A DNA stretch of 64,000 nucleotides from Malurus cyaneus samueli (GCA_009741485.1 CM019228.1:12373543-12437542); one strand, 5' to 3'. Counted from the stretch's first letter, positions 45,671 through 58,946 are shown. Translations and numbers: made by a program. Notes: a model not told the origin generated them from the sequence alone.

Positions 45671-48050
45671 CAATAAATATTTGCAGGGTTTAACCCTCCT
45701 GTCAGCTTTGCAGCGAGGGTGAAGTTGTTTATTCCTTTTCCTCTTATTCAAGCTTGTTTAGGTGTCACCTGTTCCCGTAAAAAAGGAATTTCTCCCACTA
45801 TCAAACATTTTTTTAGAGTTCAAATGATGCAGTATGCAGAATTTCACCTCTATACCACAGATAAAACACTCTCTGGTGTTTTAGGTTACTTTAAGGTTAC
45901 TTTTGGCTGAATTAGGTGTATTTTACCGGGACATTTTGGGGCAGGTTGCCCTGGAGAGCTCCCAGCCCTGGCTGAGATCTGTTGTGGCAGACTCCTGTCC
46001 CTAAGAGGCATTTCAGTGTCAGAAATGATGAATCCTCCTCTTCATCCCCGGGGTTTTCCATCGTGTGGGAAGAGGAGGAAGGGCTGGGATGCAGAAAATG
46101 TGAGAGGCTGTGAATTGCTGCCCGTGGCTGACTGGGAAATTTGGGAGAAAATGGGAATGCTGGGATGATTCCAGCCCGATTCCCTGTCCTGTCCCAGGCA
46201 CTGCTCAGGTGCTGCTGGCGTTGTGCCACAAGCTGCTCTTGAGTCCTCAGCCACATCAGCCACTGGGAATTTTCAGACTGCTTCCAAAACTCTGGGATCT
46301 GAGGGAAAACAGGATCAGGAGCTCAAAGGACTGAGGGAGCCAGCAGCGAATTTAGTCATGTTGCATTTTCCTTAGAGTTGAAACAATCAGCTCAAATATG
46401 GAGCCTTCAGTGAGCTTTAATTCCCTTCGAGGTGTGTCTTGAAGGTTTTTTGCGCACCCGGGGTTCAGGTGGCGTTTCATCCTTCTTCCAAACTCAAGCA
46501 GCTTTCCATGGATTGTGTCTTTCTTGGATTGTGCTGGGATTTGAAAGGAGCTGGAGTATTTAACTCCTTCTGGGAGTTAAAACATAAAACACCCCGGCAG
46601 CTTTGTCACCAGAGCTCAGCTGGGAGCGCTCCCCATCCCTGGCGGTTCTTGTCTATAACAGGGACGGGGAGCTGCTGTGGAATTGTGTCAAGGCTCCACA
46701 AAAATCGATAGTTTGATTTTCCTTTCATCAGAGCCACCTCTGCACCTCCCTTTGAGGGTGTTTTCCATCAAAAGCTGCTCCCCAGCTCTCCTCAGCACGC
46801 TCCAGCAGCTCTGAAATGTTTTCCGTGGTGGGCAGCGGGTGTGATGAGAGCTGCCGTGGTTTTACAGTGCTCCCTGCTGCTTCCCCGGGCTCCAGGGAAA
46901 GGAAAGGAGCTGAACTGGTCATGTTCCACTTACCTGCAGCTGCTCAAACATCCTTTTCCAGGTGATGGAGAAACGCTGTTGAGACTCGAGGCCTCGCTCT
47001 TTGCCACGGGTATCGCGTCCGTTTATCTTCCTTGAAAATGTTTTTGTGTTTAATCTCTCCGTTCATCTTTGCAACGCCCAGTTCTGGATTCAGCAGCAGC
47101 TGATGGCAAACAGAGGAGTGCTCTGCACCGAGGTGACATCCAGAAGGTTATTTTATTATTGCTCTTTTGCAAATCAATCATCAAATAAAAGATTTGCGCA
47201 AACCAGCGCTCCCGTGGGAATTCTGGGAGTGCTCTCCCGAGCTCCAGCCTCATTTGTGGCACTCTTTTGGTGTTTGCTGGCAGGAGCAGAGGCCTGGCAA
47301 GCTCGCAGGGATTGACAGAGGAGCCTGTATGGGAATTATGGATGTCTTCAGCCTTGTGGAGTGTTACGGGCTGGGGCAAAATGCAAAGGAGAAATCTGTG
47401 CTGGGACAGAACAGGCTGTCCTGTTACTGTTTCAGAGATATCTGCAGGATCTGGGAGAGGATCCACGGGCTGGGAACTCCCCACACAGCCTGAGGAGCTG
47501 AGTGGAGAGAGTTTATGACGAGATGCTGTGGTAGGGAGAGATGGAGCTGTCACTGAGCAGCTCCTAACGCTGAAATTGGGGTTCAGCCTGCTGCTCTGGG
47601 AACCTCAAATCACGTTTGAGGTGGCAGCAGTGCTAAATGCCAGGAAATGCCATCTCCTGGTCTGGTTTGTGGGAGGAGGTGAAGCTCCCCAGCCTGCTCA
47701 CCTTGCTGGTGGGAAGCAGAGATTCCCCCCTTTGCCTCGGTTTCCTCCTCTCGGCTCGTTCAGAGCAATCAGGAGACACAATTAGCATTTATGAAACACT
47801 TGGGGATTGTGTAAAACAAATCCCAGCAAAGGGGAGCCCTGCCAGAGCTCTGACAAAATTCACACAACACCTGAAGGTGCCTGTGCCGGGCCTGAGCAGG
47901 AGGAAACGGTGCAGGTGCCAGAATTGGAGAATTGTCAAACGCATCCTTTGGCTCAGCTCTGCCATCGCGGATCCTGCTGGAAATCCTCGCTCCTGGAAGC
48001 TCAGAACGTTCCTGCTGCTTCTCATCCAAAGTTTCCTGAAGGGGGATATC
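45671..48050 (+). other. Intergenic DNA, no gene recognised
   Basis: Mostly unique sequence. The block ~47,000-47,215, with tgcaaatcaatcatcaaata, is AT-rich and might be regulatory. No exon or RNA gene was seen. Confidence 0.4.
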
Positions 48051-49102
48051 CCCTCGCTGCTTCTCTGGGAAAGGGATGATGGATCCTCGGGGAAGCCAGG
48101 AGGATTTGAGGATTGTGAGAGCATTTTCAGTTCACAAAGCTCTCTTTGCCTTGTTCTCAGCTTTCTGCTCCAGGCTTTCCCTTCTCCTGCACTGCAGAGG
48201 TTTTGAACCTGGAATTTTTTTCCAGAGGTTTCTTTTCCATCCTTCTCATTTCAGGTGGCATCTCCTGTTCTCGAGGAGGAAGGTGCAGAGGTTTCATTCA
48301 GATGAAATTCTGAACACCAAATGTAATTCATGCCTTCCCTAAAAATCTGGGATTGAGAGGCTGCTCAGGAATACCCCGAGCACATCAGAGCTGATTCCTG
48401 CTTCAGGATGAGCTCTCATTGCCTTGTTTTTGGCTTTCTGCTCCCGGCTTTCCCTTCTCCTGTGCTGCGGAGGGCTCAAGGGAGGGTTTGAACCTTCCCC
48501 TGAAATTCTTTCCAGGAGTTTCTTTTCCTTCTCATTTCTTGTCCTTCTCATTTCAGGTGGCAACTCCTGTTCTCCAGGAGGAATCTGTATCTTCCAAGTT
48601 TCATTCAGATGAAAATCTAAACACTGAAGGTAATTCCTGCCTTCCCTAAAAATCTGGGATTGAGAGGCTGCTCAAGGATACCCCCAGCACATCAGAACTG
48701 ATTCCTGCTTCAGGATGAGCCCTCGCTGCTGCTGCTCTGGGAGAGGGATGATGGATCCTCGGAGAAGCCAGAAGGATTTGAGGATTGTGAGAGCGGTTTC
48801 AGTTCACAAAGCTCTCTTTGCCTTGTTCTCAGCTTTCTGCTCCAGGCTTTCCCTTCTCCTGTGCTGAGGAGGGCTCGAGGGAGGGTTTGAACCTTCCCCT
48901 GGAAAAAATTCCAGGGGTTTCTCTTCTGTCCTTCTCATTTCAGGTGCCATCTCCTGTTCTCGAGGAGGAAGGTGCAGAGGTTTCATTCAGATGAAATTCT
49001 GAACACCAAAGGTAATTCCTGCCTTCCCTAAAAATCTGGGATTGAGAGGCTGCTCAGGGATACCCCCAGAACATCAGAGCTGATTCCTGCCTCAGAATGA
49101 GC
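48051..49102 (+). repeat. Tandem triplication, ~310-380-bp units
   Basis: Three units lie at 48,051-48,413, 48,414-48,720 and 48,721-49,102. Shared landmarks are ctttctgctcc-ggctttccc, tttcattcagatgaaa, ccttccctaaaaatctggga and ttgagaggctgctca. Units 1 and 3 also share gggatgatggatcctcgg, which unit 2 lacks. The pieces resemble no TE I know. Confidence 0.9.
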
Positions 49103-50963
49103 CCCTGGGTATCCCTGAATGAGCCCTCAGCATCCTCAGGGTACCACGGGTTTCGAGGTGCCCCCACTCCCGAGTGACACATCCCAAACTCTGGCAGAAG
49201 GAGGATTTATGGGCTCGTTCCTAACTGAACTTTGGGGGTTTGAACATCCTATTTCACCTTGGCATCCCATGGCAGCCAGCTGGTGCCTTTTCCAGCTGAT
49301 AAACCTCATCTCCCTGGAGGAATTGCCCCTGAGTTGGGCCCACATTGCAGGGTCCCCTTTGGCACAGGGAAAATGCATTTTCAGGAAGGGTGGCTGACGC
49401 TGTGTCAGGATCCTCGGGGGAAATCCAGCCAGGACGGATGAGCTGCTCCCTTCTTGTGCCTGAACCACCCATAATTCAAGTTTTTTTCACTATTCCTGTG
49501 TTCAGTGCTTCTTGCCATGATCTGAGACTCAGCTGCCTGCTTCACCAGCAGCTGGTTGTTCACCAGTGCCTTCCTCCACCCTGTTGACTCTCAGAGCAGT
49601 GTTTGCTCTCAGCCAACAAACAGGGAATATCTCTGCCTTTAAAGAGCATTTTTTGGATCATCTCAGATCCTTTTCAGCCTTAGCATGCTTTTGTGCAAAA
49701 ACCAGCAGGCTGGCAGCAAAACATCTTTCAAAAACAACATTTTCCAAGTGAAAGACAGAAGTTCCTCCACTCCTGAAATGCAGAGTTTGAGACTTGTGGA
49801 AGGGCACAGAGGATGGTGGGGAGGAGGAAAAGGGCTGGTGCTGGCAAATTCTTCAGGTCTTTGAGCTCATTCCTAGGATTTAAATGGAGGAATATGGTTT
49901 GGTTTAGCTGGAAGAGATTTATGGCTTTTGGAGGAGATGGGCTGAGCAGACAGGTCTGAAACCCCTTTTGAATCTGGAACAAACAAATTCTGGGTATATT
50001 TTATTATCTTTTAATTGAACGGGGTCCTGTATCTCCCAGACTGCAGGTAATACTGAGACACTTTTGGGGGTTAATCATGAGGGACGTGGAAGGAAATAAA
50101 TTCCTTCCTTCTGCACATTTTGGTGTATTCCTTAAGAATGAGGAAGTTCTGCCTTCCTGAAATTCCAAACGCCTTTGGATGTTTGATCAGATCCCATGCG
50201 AGACCGAGTGGTGTGTTTTGGCTCTGTGTTCAGGGTGGGGTGGTTTTTTGCTTTTCCTGAAGTTATTAGAGAAGCACAAAGTCCTGGCAAGAAGTGGATT
50301 TCTTTACATCCTGCCTAATGCTGGAACTCCTGTCTGGGTTCCCAAATTTTAGTGGGAACAAGACTAATGTCTGTTTTTAGCAAAAGTAAAGGACTGAGGC
50401 ACTTTCTGCTTTTCTGTATATGGGGAGGGAGGGAATTGAGAGAGAAAACTCCAAACCAAAATAATATAATCCCACATTTTTACAGTTAAAATTACACTCA
50501 AGGCACTGAACATGACCTGGGGTATCCCCTGGACCCTGTGGGTGTCAGTTCTTGCAACACATCGATGACACAGCAAATTCAGCAGCATTTCTTGACAAGG
50601 ACAGGGCCATGAATGGGTGTGGGTGATCACACAGCAGCTGTGCGAGCTTGGAAATTGATTCCTCTCAGTTTGAAATCCTGGGAAATGTTCAGACAGAGTT
50701 TCTGAACTGGTCTTGCTTGGAGGAAAAGGTGGGAGGGCTTCACGCTTTGACAGTAATTGAGGTTTTAATTTTTTAATTCGCATTTGTTGCTTTTGACTCC
50801 TCTGGTTCTGTCTCCTCCCTGACATTTACTCTGAAGAGGCTGTAGCAGTTTCCACACCTTGGGCTGATTATCTGCCCTTGGTTTATTGAAAAATTTTTTT
50901 CAATGGAATGGAAACCTTCACGGATGAAGAACTGGGTGGAGCCTTCACTAAAATCCCTTCCTG
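49103..50963 (+). other. Intergenic DNA, no gene recognised
   Basis: Unique sequence with short open frames lacking any known domain. No repeat or RNA gene was recognised. Confidence 0.4.
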
Positions 50964-51025
50964 GAGCAGGGGTTGGAGCTGGAGAGCCTCTAAGGTCCCT
51001 CCCAAGCCAAACCATTCCACGATTA
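50964..51025 (+). mobile_element. CR1 LINE 3'-end remnant
   Basis: gagcaggggttggagctgga, gagcctctaaggtccctccc and aagccaaaccattccacgat match the last ~60 bases of avian CR1, in + orientation. No more of the element was recognised upstream. Confidence 0.75.
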
Positions 51026-52677
51026 TTGTCCATCCCAAAATCCTGGCATCTCCACCTGCTCCAGCAGGTGCTGCCCTCTGCTCTGGCTGGAGAATTGCAT
51101 TTCAGCACCCCCTGCACACCCTGAAATCCCTTAACACACCCGAGTCTGTAACCATCTTCTCAACCCCAGCGAGTTCATTATTATTTATGAGGCTCATGGC
51201 AGGGGTGTATTGGTATTTTCTGCGTGTATTGGTATTTTCTGGGTGTTCCCCAAGCCCTCAGCCCTGCAGGCCACGTTCTGATTGATCTCCTGACTCGGAG
51301 CAAGGAGTCCTCGTCCCACAGAAAGAGCGAGAATTCATTGCGAAATGAGCTCTGCTGGGCGAGATCGGTGATTTACTGATCTATTTCGAAATTTTAAAAA
51401 TAAAGAGGGTTTTAAAAATAACGTTGGCTTCGGGAGCTGGGCTGAGTGGCACAGATGATTTGTATCTGAGCTAATCACTGGCTGATTTTCAGATTCACTG
51501 GTTGATTTTCAGATATACATGCAGGCTGCTGGTGAAGATGGAGCAGAGTGGTGACACTCCTGGTGCTCCAAGGACTTGCTGCTACAGTTTTGTGACCAAG
51601 TTAATTAATCACCGTGTGATTTTCTAGGTTGTTTGAAGAAAATCCGAGCCAGTTATCAGTAGAGGTAGCTCCAAACCGCCCCTCCGGAGGTGAAAGATCC
51701 GGCTTTGTCTCGGAGATCTCCAGGTTCACAGAGGCAGAAGGATTTCTTTGCTAATTTAGAGTAATTGAGCTGTGAAAATTACGAGGGAGTCGGAGGAAAT
51801 GGGGCTGTGAGACTTCTGTGATGTCAGTATTTCACACTAAAAAAAAAAACCAAAAAAACCAAAACTCACCCAGGGTATCAGGGATAGAGGAACATCTCTG
51901 TCCAGACAGAAGCTTCTTTCCTGTGGCTGCGCTCTGCTGCTCCTGTTTGTCGAGTCTCATTAACAGACACGTTCCGTCCCTCTCAGTGGATTTATCCCTC
52001 CCTACCGCCTCAACAAATGCTTTCGCGGGGCTGGAATTTCCCCCCGAAGCTTTCCGGGAGGCAGAGGTGCCGCAGAGCAGCGGGGCGGAGGCGCTAAGAG
52101 CCGGGTGCGAGCTGTGCCAGGGGAGCGCTCCCCTCTCCCGGGCTGTGAATTGATTCTCCTCCCTCCTTCCATCCCCCAAATGAAGCTGGTGCATTAGAGG
52201 AGCGCTGGCTGTGCCGCTTGACCCAGAGGAGCGTTTCCATTAAGGTCTGGATCCCTGGAGGAGCGGCCGTTCCTGCCTCCTCCCCGCCCGATGCGGAGAA
52301 CAAAGAGCCGAACGCAAAAAAAGCGCTGAGCCGGGGGTGCGCTGCTCTCGGGGGGCTCTGCCTCTGTGGGAGACGCAGAGAAACCCTCCAGGGGCTCCGA
52401 GGCAGAGCTGTACCCACACAGCACAATTTATTTATTTATTACATGACTTCTCTGGGAGCTTTTTTCTCGCTTTTCTTTCCCAAGGCTCGGAGCTGCTGGT
52501 GGAAGACCAGGTGCTCCCTGTTTGTACACGCTTTACTCAAGAGTTTCCTTTTGTTTGGAGTATCCTCTTTGAAGCCAGGAATGAAAATAGCTTTGATTTC
52601 TGCCTCTGAGCTCTGAGCAGCCCGGTGAGGGGAAGATGCCCAAAGTTTAATCAGTGGGTCCCGTATCTCCCTCTGGA
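51026..52677 (+). other. Intergenic DNA with a CpG-richer stretch
   Basis: An AT-rich block lies at ~51,590-51,660 (gttaattaatcaccgtgtga). The stretch ~52,000-52,410 is CpG-richer than its surroundings, but I see no exon or promoter signal. Its open frames are unconvincing. Confidence 0.4.
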
Positions 52678-52842
52678 GAGGTCCAGGAGAGATGGCACGG
52701 GGTGGTTTTCAATATTGGAATCCCTGGGTTAGGACAGGGTTCTGTTCCTTCTGGGGGTGAATCTTGATTGGAATCATGATTCCAAACAAACGGGATGAAG
52801 TTTGGATTTAATCCATTCTCTTGGCATTTACTCTTGGAAATG
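52678..52842 (+). repeat. Dispersed repeat R2, copy 1
   Basis: It shares gagatggcacggg-tggttt, ttctgttccttctggggg and gggatgaagtttggatttaa with 55,533-55,670. The pair is in the same orientation and matches no family I know. Confidence 0.8.
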
Positions 52843-55532
52843 TTCTGCAAGAGCAGCTGGGAATGAGAGAATGGGGAGTGCTCTTTTTGATAATCTTCTG
52901 GCAAAGCATCATTTTGTGATCAGCCAAAGGGGGGTGCTCAACCGACTCTGAGTCTGATTAAGAAACTTTTGGAGAAAGAAACTTTATTTAAGAGTTGAAT
53001 TTTTCTCGTTTTCTCATGTGACTTAATAGCAGAGACTTGAGATGAGTTTTAATGCTGGTTTTAAGCCACCTCTTTAAAAGAAATAAAAAGAAACATCTCC
53101 TTGTGGTTTTTTTTTAATGGCTTTTTGTTTGTTTGCTTGCTTTTTTTTTCCTGTTTGTTTGCTGGGTTTTGTTTGTTTGTTTGTTTGGGTTTGTTTGGGG
53201 TTTTTTGTGTACCAGGGGAATTTGTCCTTATTTTTGTGTGGAGTACACCTGGAGTCTGATACTGATGGGGCTCCCTCCATCTCCAGCCATCCTGGGAATC
53301 CTCAGCACTCCAAGCCATGAGTCACAGATTGGGGTGGGGAGAACAGAGGAATATTGAAAAACGTGTAATTAAAGCAGAGATGTTCAAAGGAGCCTCAGCC
53401 AGCTGAGTATGAGAACCCAACGGCAATGTCCTGGTATTTTTAGTTGTGCTGTATCCATGGCCACTCTGATTCCCTTTTCCATGGGTGCAGCTCATCCCTG
53501 GGGTTGTATTTTTGTCACTGCCATGAGTTCATTCGGCAGGGACAGCACAGACAGATCCAGATATAACAGAGAGGAGCCCAGTGAGTGCTGGTGACCCTGG
53601 CAGCAGCGCTGGTCCCAAGGCTCTCGCTGAAATCCCCTCTCCTTCAGCAGAAATTCCCTTTGGGAGCTCTGCTTCCATAGGATTTCGGTTCCGAGCTGGT
53701 TTATGGCGTTTGCTTTTCATCTCTCACCCGGGAATTCCGTGCTGGCAAAGCAGATGGAAGGGCTGGGGCTGAGCTGGAGCTTGGCACGCCTGCCCGGGGC
53801 CCTGAGCTGCCTGCAAGGAAGGTTCTGCTCCCTTCCAGCCTCGGGAAGAGGAGAAGGAGCGGCAGGAAAACACCTTGGGCAGTCTGTGCCAGCTGGAAAC
53901 GGCCTGGAGCTGTGGGAGCCACGCTCTGCGGAGCAGCCCTGTGCTTCAGAGCTCCTCTGCCCCTCGCTGCCCGGCCCTCCGGGCTCACCGGGCTGCTGAA
54001 AGATGTTCCTTCACCGGCTGGCTTTGCAAAACAGCACGGTTTTACCTGAAAACGGCACGGTTTTACCTCCAGAGCGATCCAGGGCTGAGCACTGGCAGGT
54101 TGGGAATCCGGATGGCTCTCGGTGCCTGGAGGGATACAGACCCTGCCCTGAAGGGTTTGCTCTGCTCTCACCCTCCTGAGAGCCTGATCACCCGGCTGAG
54201 GTCCCATGGGTGGTTTTGGGGCAGAGCAGGGGACCCAGAGGCTGCGAGATGGGGCTGCAGACAAAGCATCCCCTTCCCCCACCTCTGGCATTTCCCCGGA
54301 GGGCATCGGGCAGTGCCCGGGAGCGTCCCGTCTGCTCCCCGGAGGATGGAAAATACTCAGGGAATGTGACAGGGACTGTTTGAGGGCAGCTTTCCCCGGG
54401 TACACCCTCTGGCTCCACCTCCAGCCCCCAGTGAGGCAGAACTCGGGAACAAAGCGCAAGAACGAGCTTGCAGGAACCCGCGCTGCGAGGTGGGTGGGAC
54501 AGCTCCGACGCGCTGCAGACGGACAAATCCCGCCTCGGAAAGCAACTTTCACTGCTGCCTCGGGCGGGGATTTGGAGCTGAGGGGTAGATCCGATCAAAG
54601 TTCGGAAGAAATGCATCAAACGGGGCGATTTGGGGAGCAGGGAGAGCGTAGCCGCGGGCTCTGCGCTGCACAGCTGGAGTTGCAGGTCTGGCTCTGCGCA
54701 GCTCCTGCTCTCCTCCTGCCTCTCCCGGCTGCATTTCCTGCCCGCTCCAAGCGGGATCATGGCACCGAGGGTTCACTTTTGTCTCTGTGCTCGGATCTGG
54801 GATGTCCAGAGCTGGCTAAATGGATTTTCCACTCACACACGGGCTCCCAGTCCTGTCCTGAGTTCTGGGCAGATGAACGAGGTCATCATCCCACCCTGTC
54901 TACCGGGGAATAATGTGATTTGGGATAAATGTGGAGGATTTTGGGATGCTAAGGTGTTGCCAGCTGGCAGAAGAAAGGCAAATATAGGATCCTTTCCTTG
55001 TTTCTTGCTTAGAGTCAGGGGTGCAGGAGAGGGAAGCTAAAAATAATCCTTTAAACAGTCAAATCCTAGAGATTCCCCCCTTTCCACAGCCTTACAGGAC
55101 CAGAGCATGACATCCCAAACCCCAATCCTTTATCCCAGCTTTCCCTCGTGCAGAATTTTGCCATCCAGCAGGACCCAGAGCGAAGCTGACCTGTTCCACA
55201 CTGCAGAATAATTTTGTGTGCAGGGAAGGAAGTGCTGTAATAGAACCAAATTCTTCCTGAGCCTTTCTAGAGGAGCCAAAACCAGGGGCAGACAAAAGAA
55301 ACCGAAATTTTTTTACTTCCTGAATTTCTTTGGGGTCTTTGGACAGTTGTGGAGGAAAGCAGCTTTGCCTAGAGTGGCTTCCACTCTCTTCCCACCATTT
55401 CTAGTCCTTTGGCATTAATGTGGATTATTTTGAAGGGTAAATTGCAGTTGTCACGAATGCAGACAATATTTGGGAATGTAACCCTTGAACTGCAGAGGGA
55501 AATTTTGATCTGTGTCTGTGTGGAAAAGCCAG
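52843..55532 (+). other. Intergenic DNA with T/G-rich run
   Basis: A T/G-rich run lies at ~53,105-53,210 (gtttgtttgtttgtttgggt). A GC-richer part at ~53,770-54,740 has long open frames on both strands (283 codons on the minus strand), but their translations show no known domain. A small direct repeat of cacggttttacct occurs at ~54,038-54,068. Confidence 0.4.
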
Positions 55533-55670
55533 ATCCGGGAGAGATGGCACGGGATGGTTTCCAGCATGGAAATCCCTATTGCTGTGTTCCTTCTGGGGTA
55601 AAATCCTGAGTCAAGCACTTCCAAAAGAATGGGATGAAGTTTGGATTTAATCCTTTTTCTGGGAACTGAA
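55533..55670 (+). repeat. Dispersed repeat R2, copy 2
   Basis: This is the second copy of the element at 52,678-52,842, with small indels. It keeps gatggcacgggatggtttcc and gatgaagtttggatttaatc. Confidence 0.8.
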
Positions 55671-56734
55671 TCTGGATTTATTCTGCCATGGATCTGGAGT
55701 AACCAAAGGATCGTTTAGAGTTCACTGGGGAACCCAGAACGCTGATGTTGTTAGAATTAAATAGAAATTCAGAGGCAGGGTGTCTTTTCAGGCCTGCCTG
55801 CTGTGCGAATAGAGCAAGTCACCAAAACAGGCTGAAAGAGCAGGCAAAACCCTGCACGTGAAAGGCTTTGGATGCTGCTGCAATCCACGGGAAAAGGACG
55901 AGGTTGTGCTGTAGGTCAGCACTGGAGGTGTCTAAAACCAAGCACCCCATCCCCAGATCATTCTCTGAGCGAGGTACAATGGCCAGGGAGTCTCTGGGTT
56001 TTAGGAAATGTCCCGGTGCAGAGGAAGCAGATCCTCAAAGCCCTTCCTGCTCTGCCTCTGCCCAGAGCAAGCATCTTTTTAAATTGCTCATTATTTCATC
56101 TCCCTGCATGTACAAGCCCAAGCTATCCACGCTGTCAGGCCTGGAGGATTCTCCCACCCCAACCTCTCCCTTCAGCCTCAGCAACACCTGGCTGTGGCTG
56201 CAGAACCTCTGGTGAGGGTGGTCCTGGAGCAGTGACCCCCTCGGAGAGCCCACAACAGGCAGAGGGGAAGGTGGGAATCCTGTGAAGGCATTCCCAGCAT
56301 CACTCCAGCTTCTCTGCCTCACCGAGACCCGATGGTCCTCCAGATGTGGTCCTTCTTTGGAAAGGAGACAGCCAGGGCTGATGCTTTTTGAAAGGAGACA
56401 TCCTGGCCTGATGGTTTTGAAGGGATTTGCTCATTTTTCCTGCCGGGAGGATCCTGCTTTCTGCCTGGTGTGGGGTACAAAATGAAATTATTGCTGTTCG
56501 GGAAGGGATTGATGCTCCGAGGTTCGGCTCTGTCAGAACGCAGGCGGGAAAGAGACTTTTAAATGCGAGATTTAACGAGGTGCCAAAAGTCCTTTGTGGA
56601 GGAGGGGAGGCCCCGAGCCGGTCAGAAAAGAGATGAGCCCGCTCAGAGGGGATAAATGGTGTAAATAAAGACCACAGCCTGCGTTCTGTCCCGCCGTCCT
56701 TAGGGGAGATCCGGGTGCTGCCAGCATTCGCGGG
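55671..56734 (+). other. Intergenic DNA, no gene recognised
   Basis: Unique sequence. A loose repeat of aaaggagacan-ccngg-ctgatg lies at ~56,358-56,420. No gene is seen. Confidence 0.4.
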
Positions 56735-58893
56735 GTTCATTCCTGGTGTCCCCTCTGGAACCCCATTCCCGGGACTCATTCCCGGTGTTCCCCTCTGGAA
56801 TGAGCATTCCCAGTGTCCCCTCTGCCATGCCCATCCTTGGGCGATCATTCCCGGTGTCCTCTCTGGAATTCCCATCCCCGGGGGTCATTCCCGGTGTTCC
56901 CCTCTGGAATGAGCAATCCCGGTGTCCCCTCTGCCATGCCCATCCCCGGGACTCATTCCCGGTTTCCCCATTGGAATTCCATCCCCGGGATCATTCCCGG
57001 TGTCCCCATTGGAATTCCCATCCCCGGGATCATTCCCGGTCCCGCATATCCCGGCCATCCCCGGTCCCTTGGAATCCCATCCCCGGGATCATTCCCGGTT
57101 CCCTCTGCCATTCCCATTCCCGGGATGATTCCCTGTGTCCCTCATGCCATTCCCATCCCCGGGATCATTCCCGGTGTCTCCTCTGCCATTCCCATTCCCG
57201 GGATCATTCCCGGTACCAGATTGCATCCCGTCCCGCCATCCCTCCACCATCCCGGGATCATTCCCTTGCCATGCCATTCCCATTCCCGGGATCATTCCCG
57301 GTGTCCCCCTGCCATTCCCATCCCCGGGATCATTCCCGGTGTCCGCATTGGAATTCCCATTCCCGGGATCATTCCCGGTGTCCCCATTGGAATTCCCATC
57401 CCGGGATCATTCCCGGTCCATTCCCTCCACATTCCCGGATCATTCCCATATTCCCGGGATCATTCCCATGTTCCCCTCATTCCCATGGATTCCTCTCATC
57501 CCGGGATCATTCCCGGTTCCCCCTGCCATTCCCATCCCCGGGATCATTCCCATTGTCCCTCATGCCATTCCCATCCCCGGGATCATTCCCGGTTCCCCTG
57601 CCATTCCCATCCCCGGATCATTCCCATTGTCCCTCATGCCATTCCCATCCCCGGATCATTCCCATTGTCCCTCATGCCATTCCCATCCCCGGGATCATTC
57701 CCGGTTCCCCCATGCCATTCGCACCCCCGGGATCATTCCCATTGTCCCCATTGGAATTCCCATCCCCGGGGTCGTTCCCGGTGTCCCCATTGGAATTCCC
57801 ATCCCCGGGATCATTCCCGGTGTCTCTGCTGCCATGCCCAGGGATCATTCCCGGTGTCCCCCATGCCATTCCCATTCCCGGATCATTCCCGGTGTCCCCA
57901 TTGGAATTCCCATCCCCGGATCATTCCCGGTGTCCCTCATGCCATTCCCATCCCCGAGATCATTCCCGGTGTCCCCCCTGCCATTCCCATCCCCGGGATC
58001 ATTCCCGGTGTCCCCTCTGCCATTCCCATTCCCGGGATCATTCCCGGTGTCCTCCATGCCATTCCCATCCCCGGGACCATTCCCGGTGTCTCCCCTGCCA
58101 CGCCCATCCTTGGGCGATCATTCCCGGTGTCCCCATTGGAATTCCCATCCCCGGGATCATTCCCGGTGTCCCCATTGGAATTCCCATCCCCGGGATCATT
58201 CCCGGTGTCTCTGCTGCCATGCCCAGGGATCATTCCCATTGTCCCTCATGCCATTCCCATCCCCGGGATCATTCCCGGTTCCCCCTGCCATTCCCATCCC
58301 CGGGATCATTCCCGGTGTCTCTGCTGCCATGCCCAGGGATCATTCCCGATGTCCCCATTGGAATTCCCATCCCCGGGATCATTCCCGGTGTCCCTCATGC
58401 CATTCCCATCCCCGGGATCATTCCCGGTGTCCCTCATGCCATTCCCATCCCCGGGATCATTCCCGGTGTCCCCCATGCCATTCCCATTCCCGGGGTCATT
58501 CCCGGTGTCTCTGCTGCCATGCCCAGGGATCATTCCCGGTGTCCCTCATGCCATTCCCATCCCCGGGATCATTCCCGGTGTCCCCCATGCCATTCCCATC
58601 CCCGGGATCATTCCCGGTGTCTCCCCTTCATCCATCCCAGGGATCATTCCCGGTGTCCCCTCTGCCATGCCCATCCCCGGGATCATTCCCGGTTCCCCAT
58701 TGGAATTCCCATCCCCGGGATCATTCCCGGTGTCCCTCATGCCATTCCCATCCCCGGATCATTCCCGGTGTCCCCCATGCCATTCCCATCCCCGGATCAT
58801 TCCCTGTGTCCCTCATGCCATTCCCATCCCCGGGATCATTCCCGGTGTCCCTCATGCCATTCCCATCCCCGGGATCATTCCCGGTGTCCCCCG
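56735..58893 (+). repeat. Minisatellite III, 39-bp unit, ~55 copies
   Basis: The unit is catgccattcccatccccgg + gatcattcccggtgtccct (39 bases). Variants begin ccattggaattcccat or ctctgccattcccat, and a shorter form contains gctgccatgcccaggg. Single-base changes in the cccggg core shift phase. Because 39 is 13 codons and the unit has no stop, frames of 784, 739 and 661 codons stay open. The translations (IPGIIPGVPHA, SPGSFPVSLMPFP, PRDHSRCPSCHSH) are pure repeat. I do not call a gene. Confidence 0.96.
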
Positions 58894-58927
58894 CATGGCG
58901 CGTCCCTGGGGCTGCAGTGGGAGCGGC

Positions 58928-58946
58928 GGCCACGAGAGGGCGCTGG
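58928..58946 (+). promoter_or_regulatory. Strong CTCF-like motif
   Basis: ggccacgagagggcgctgg fits the CTCF core CCASNAGRKGGCGCT closely (CCACGAGAGGGCGCT). It lies 35 bases after the last unit of minisatellite III, on the + strand. If bound, it would point toward the right. This is a motif match only. Confidence 0.55.

Noticed and set aside
45155..45751. Phe/Gly-rich and Lys/Asn-rich frames
   Set aside because: They are direct products of the T/G-only tract.
53701..54552. 283-codon minus-strand open frame
   Set aside because: The translation lacks any domain I recognise, strong overlapping frames exist on the other strand, and no splice or promoter evidence is visible.
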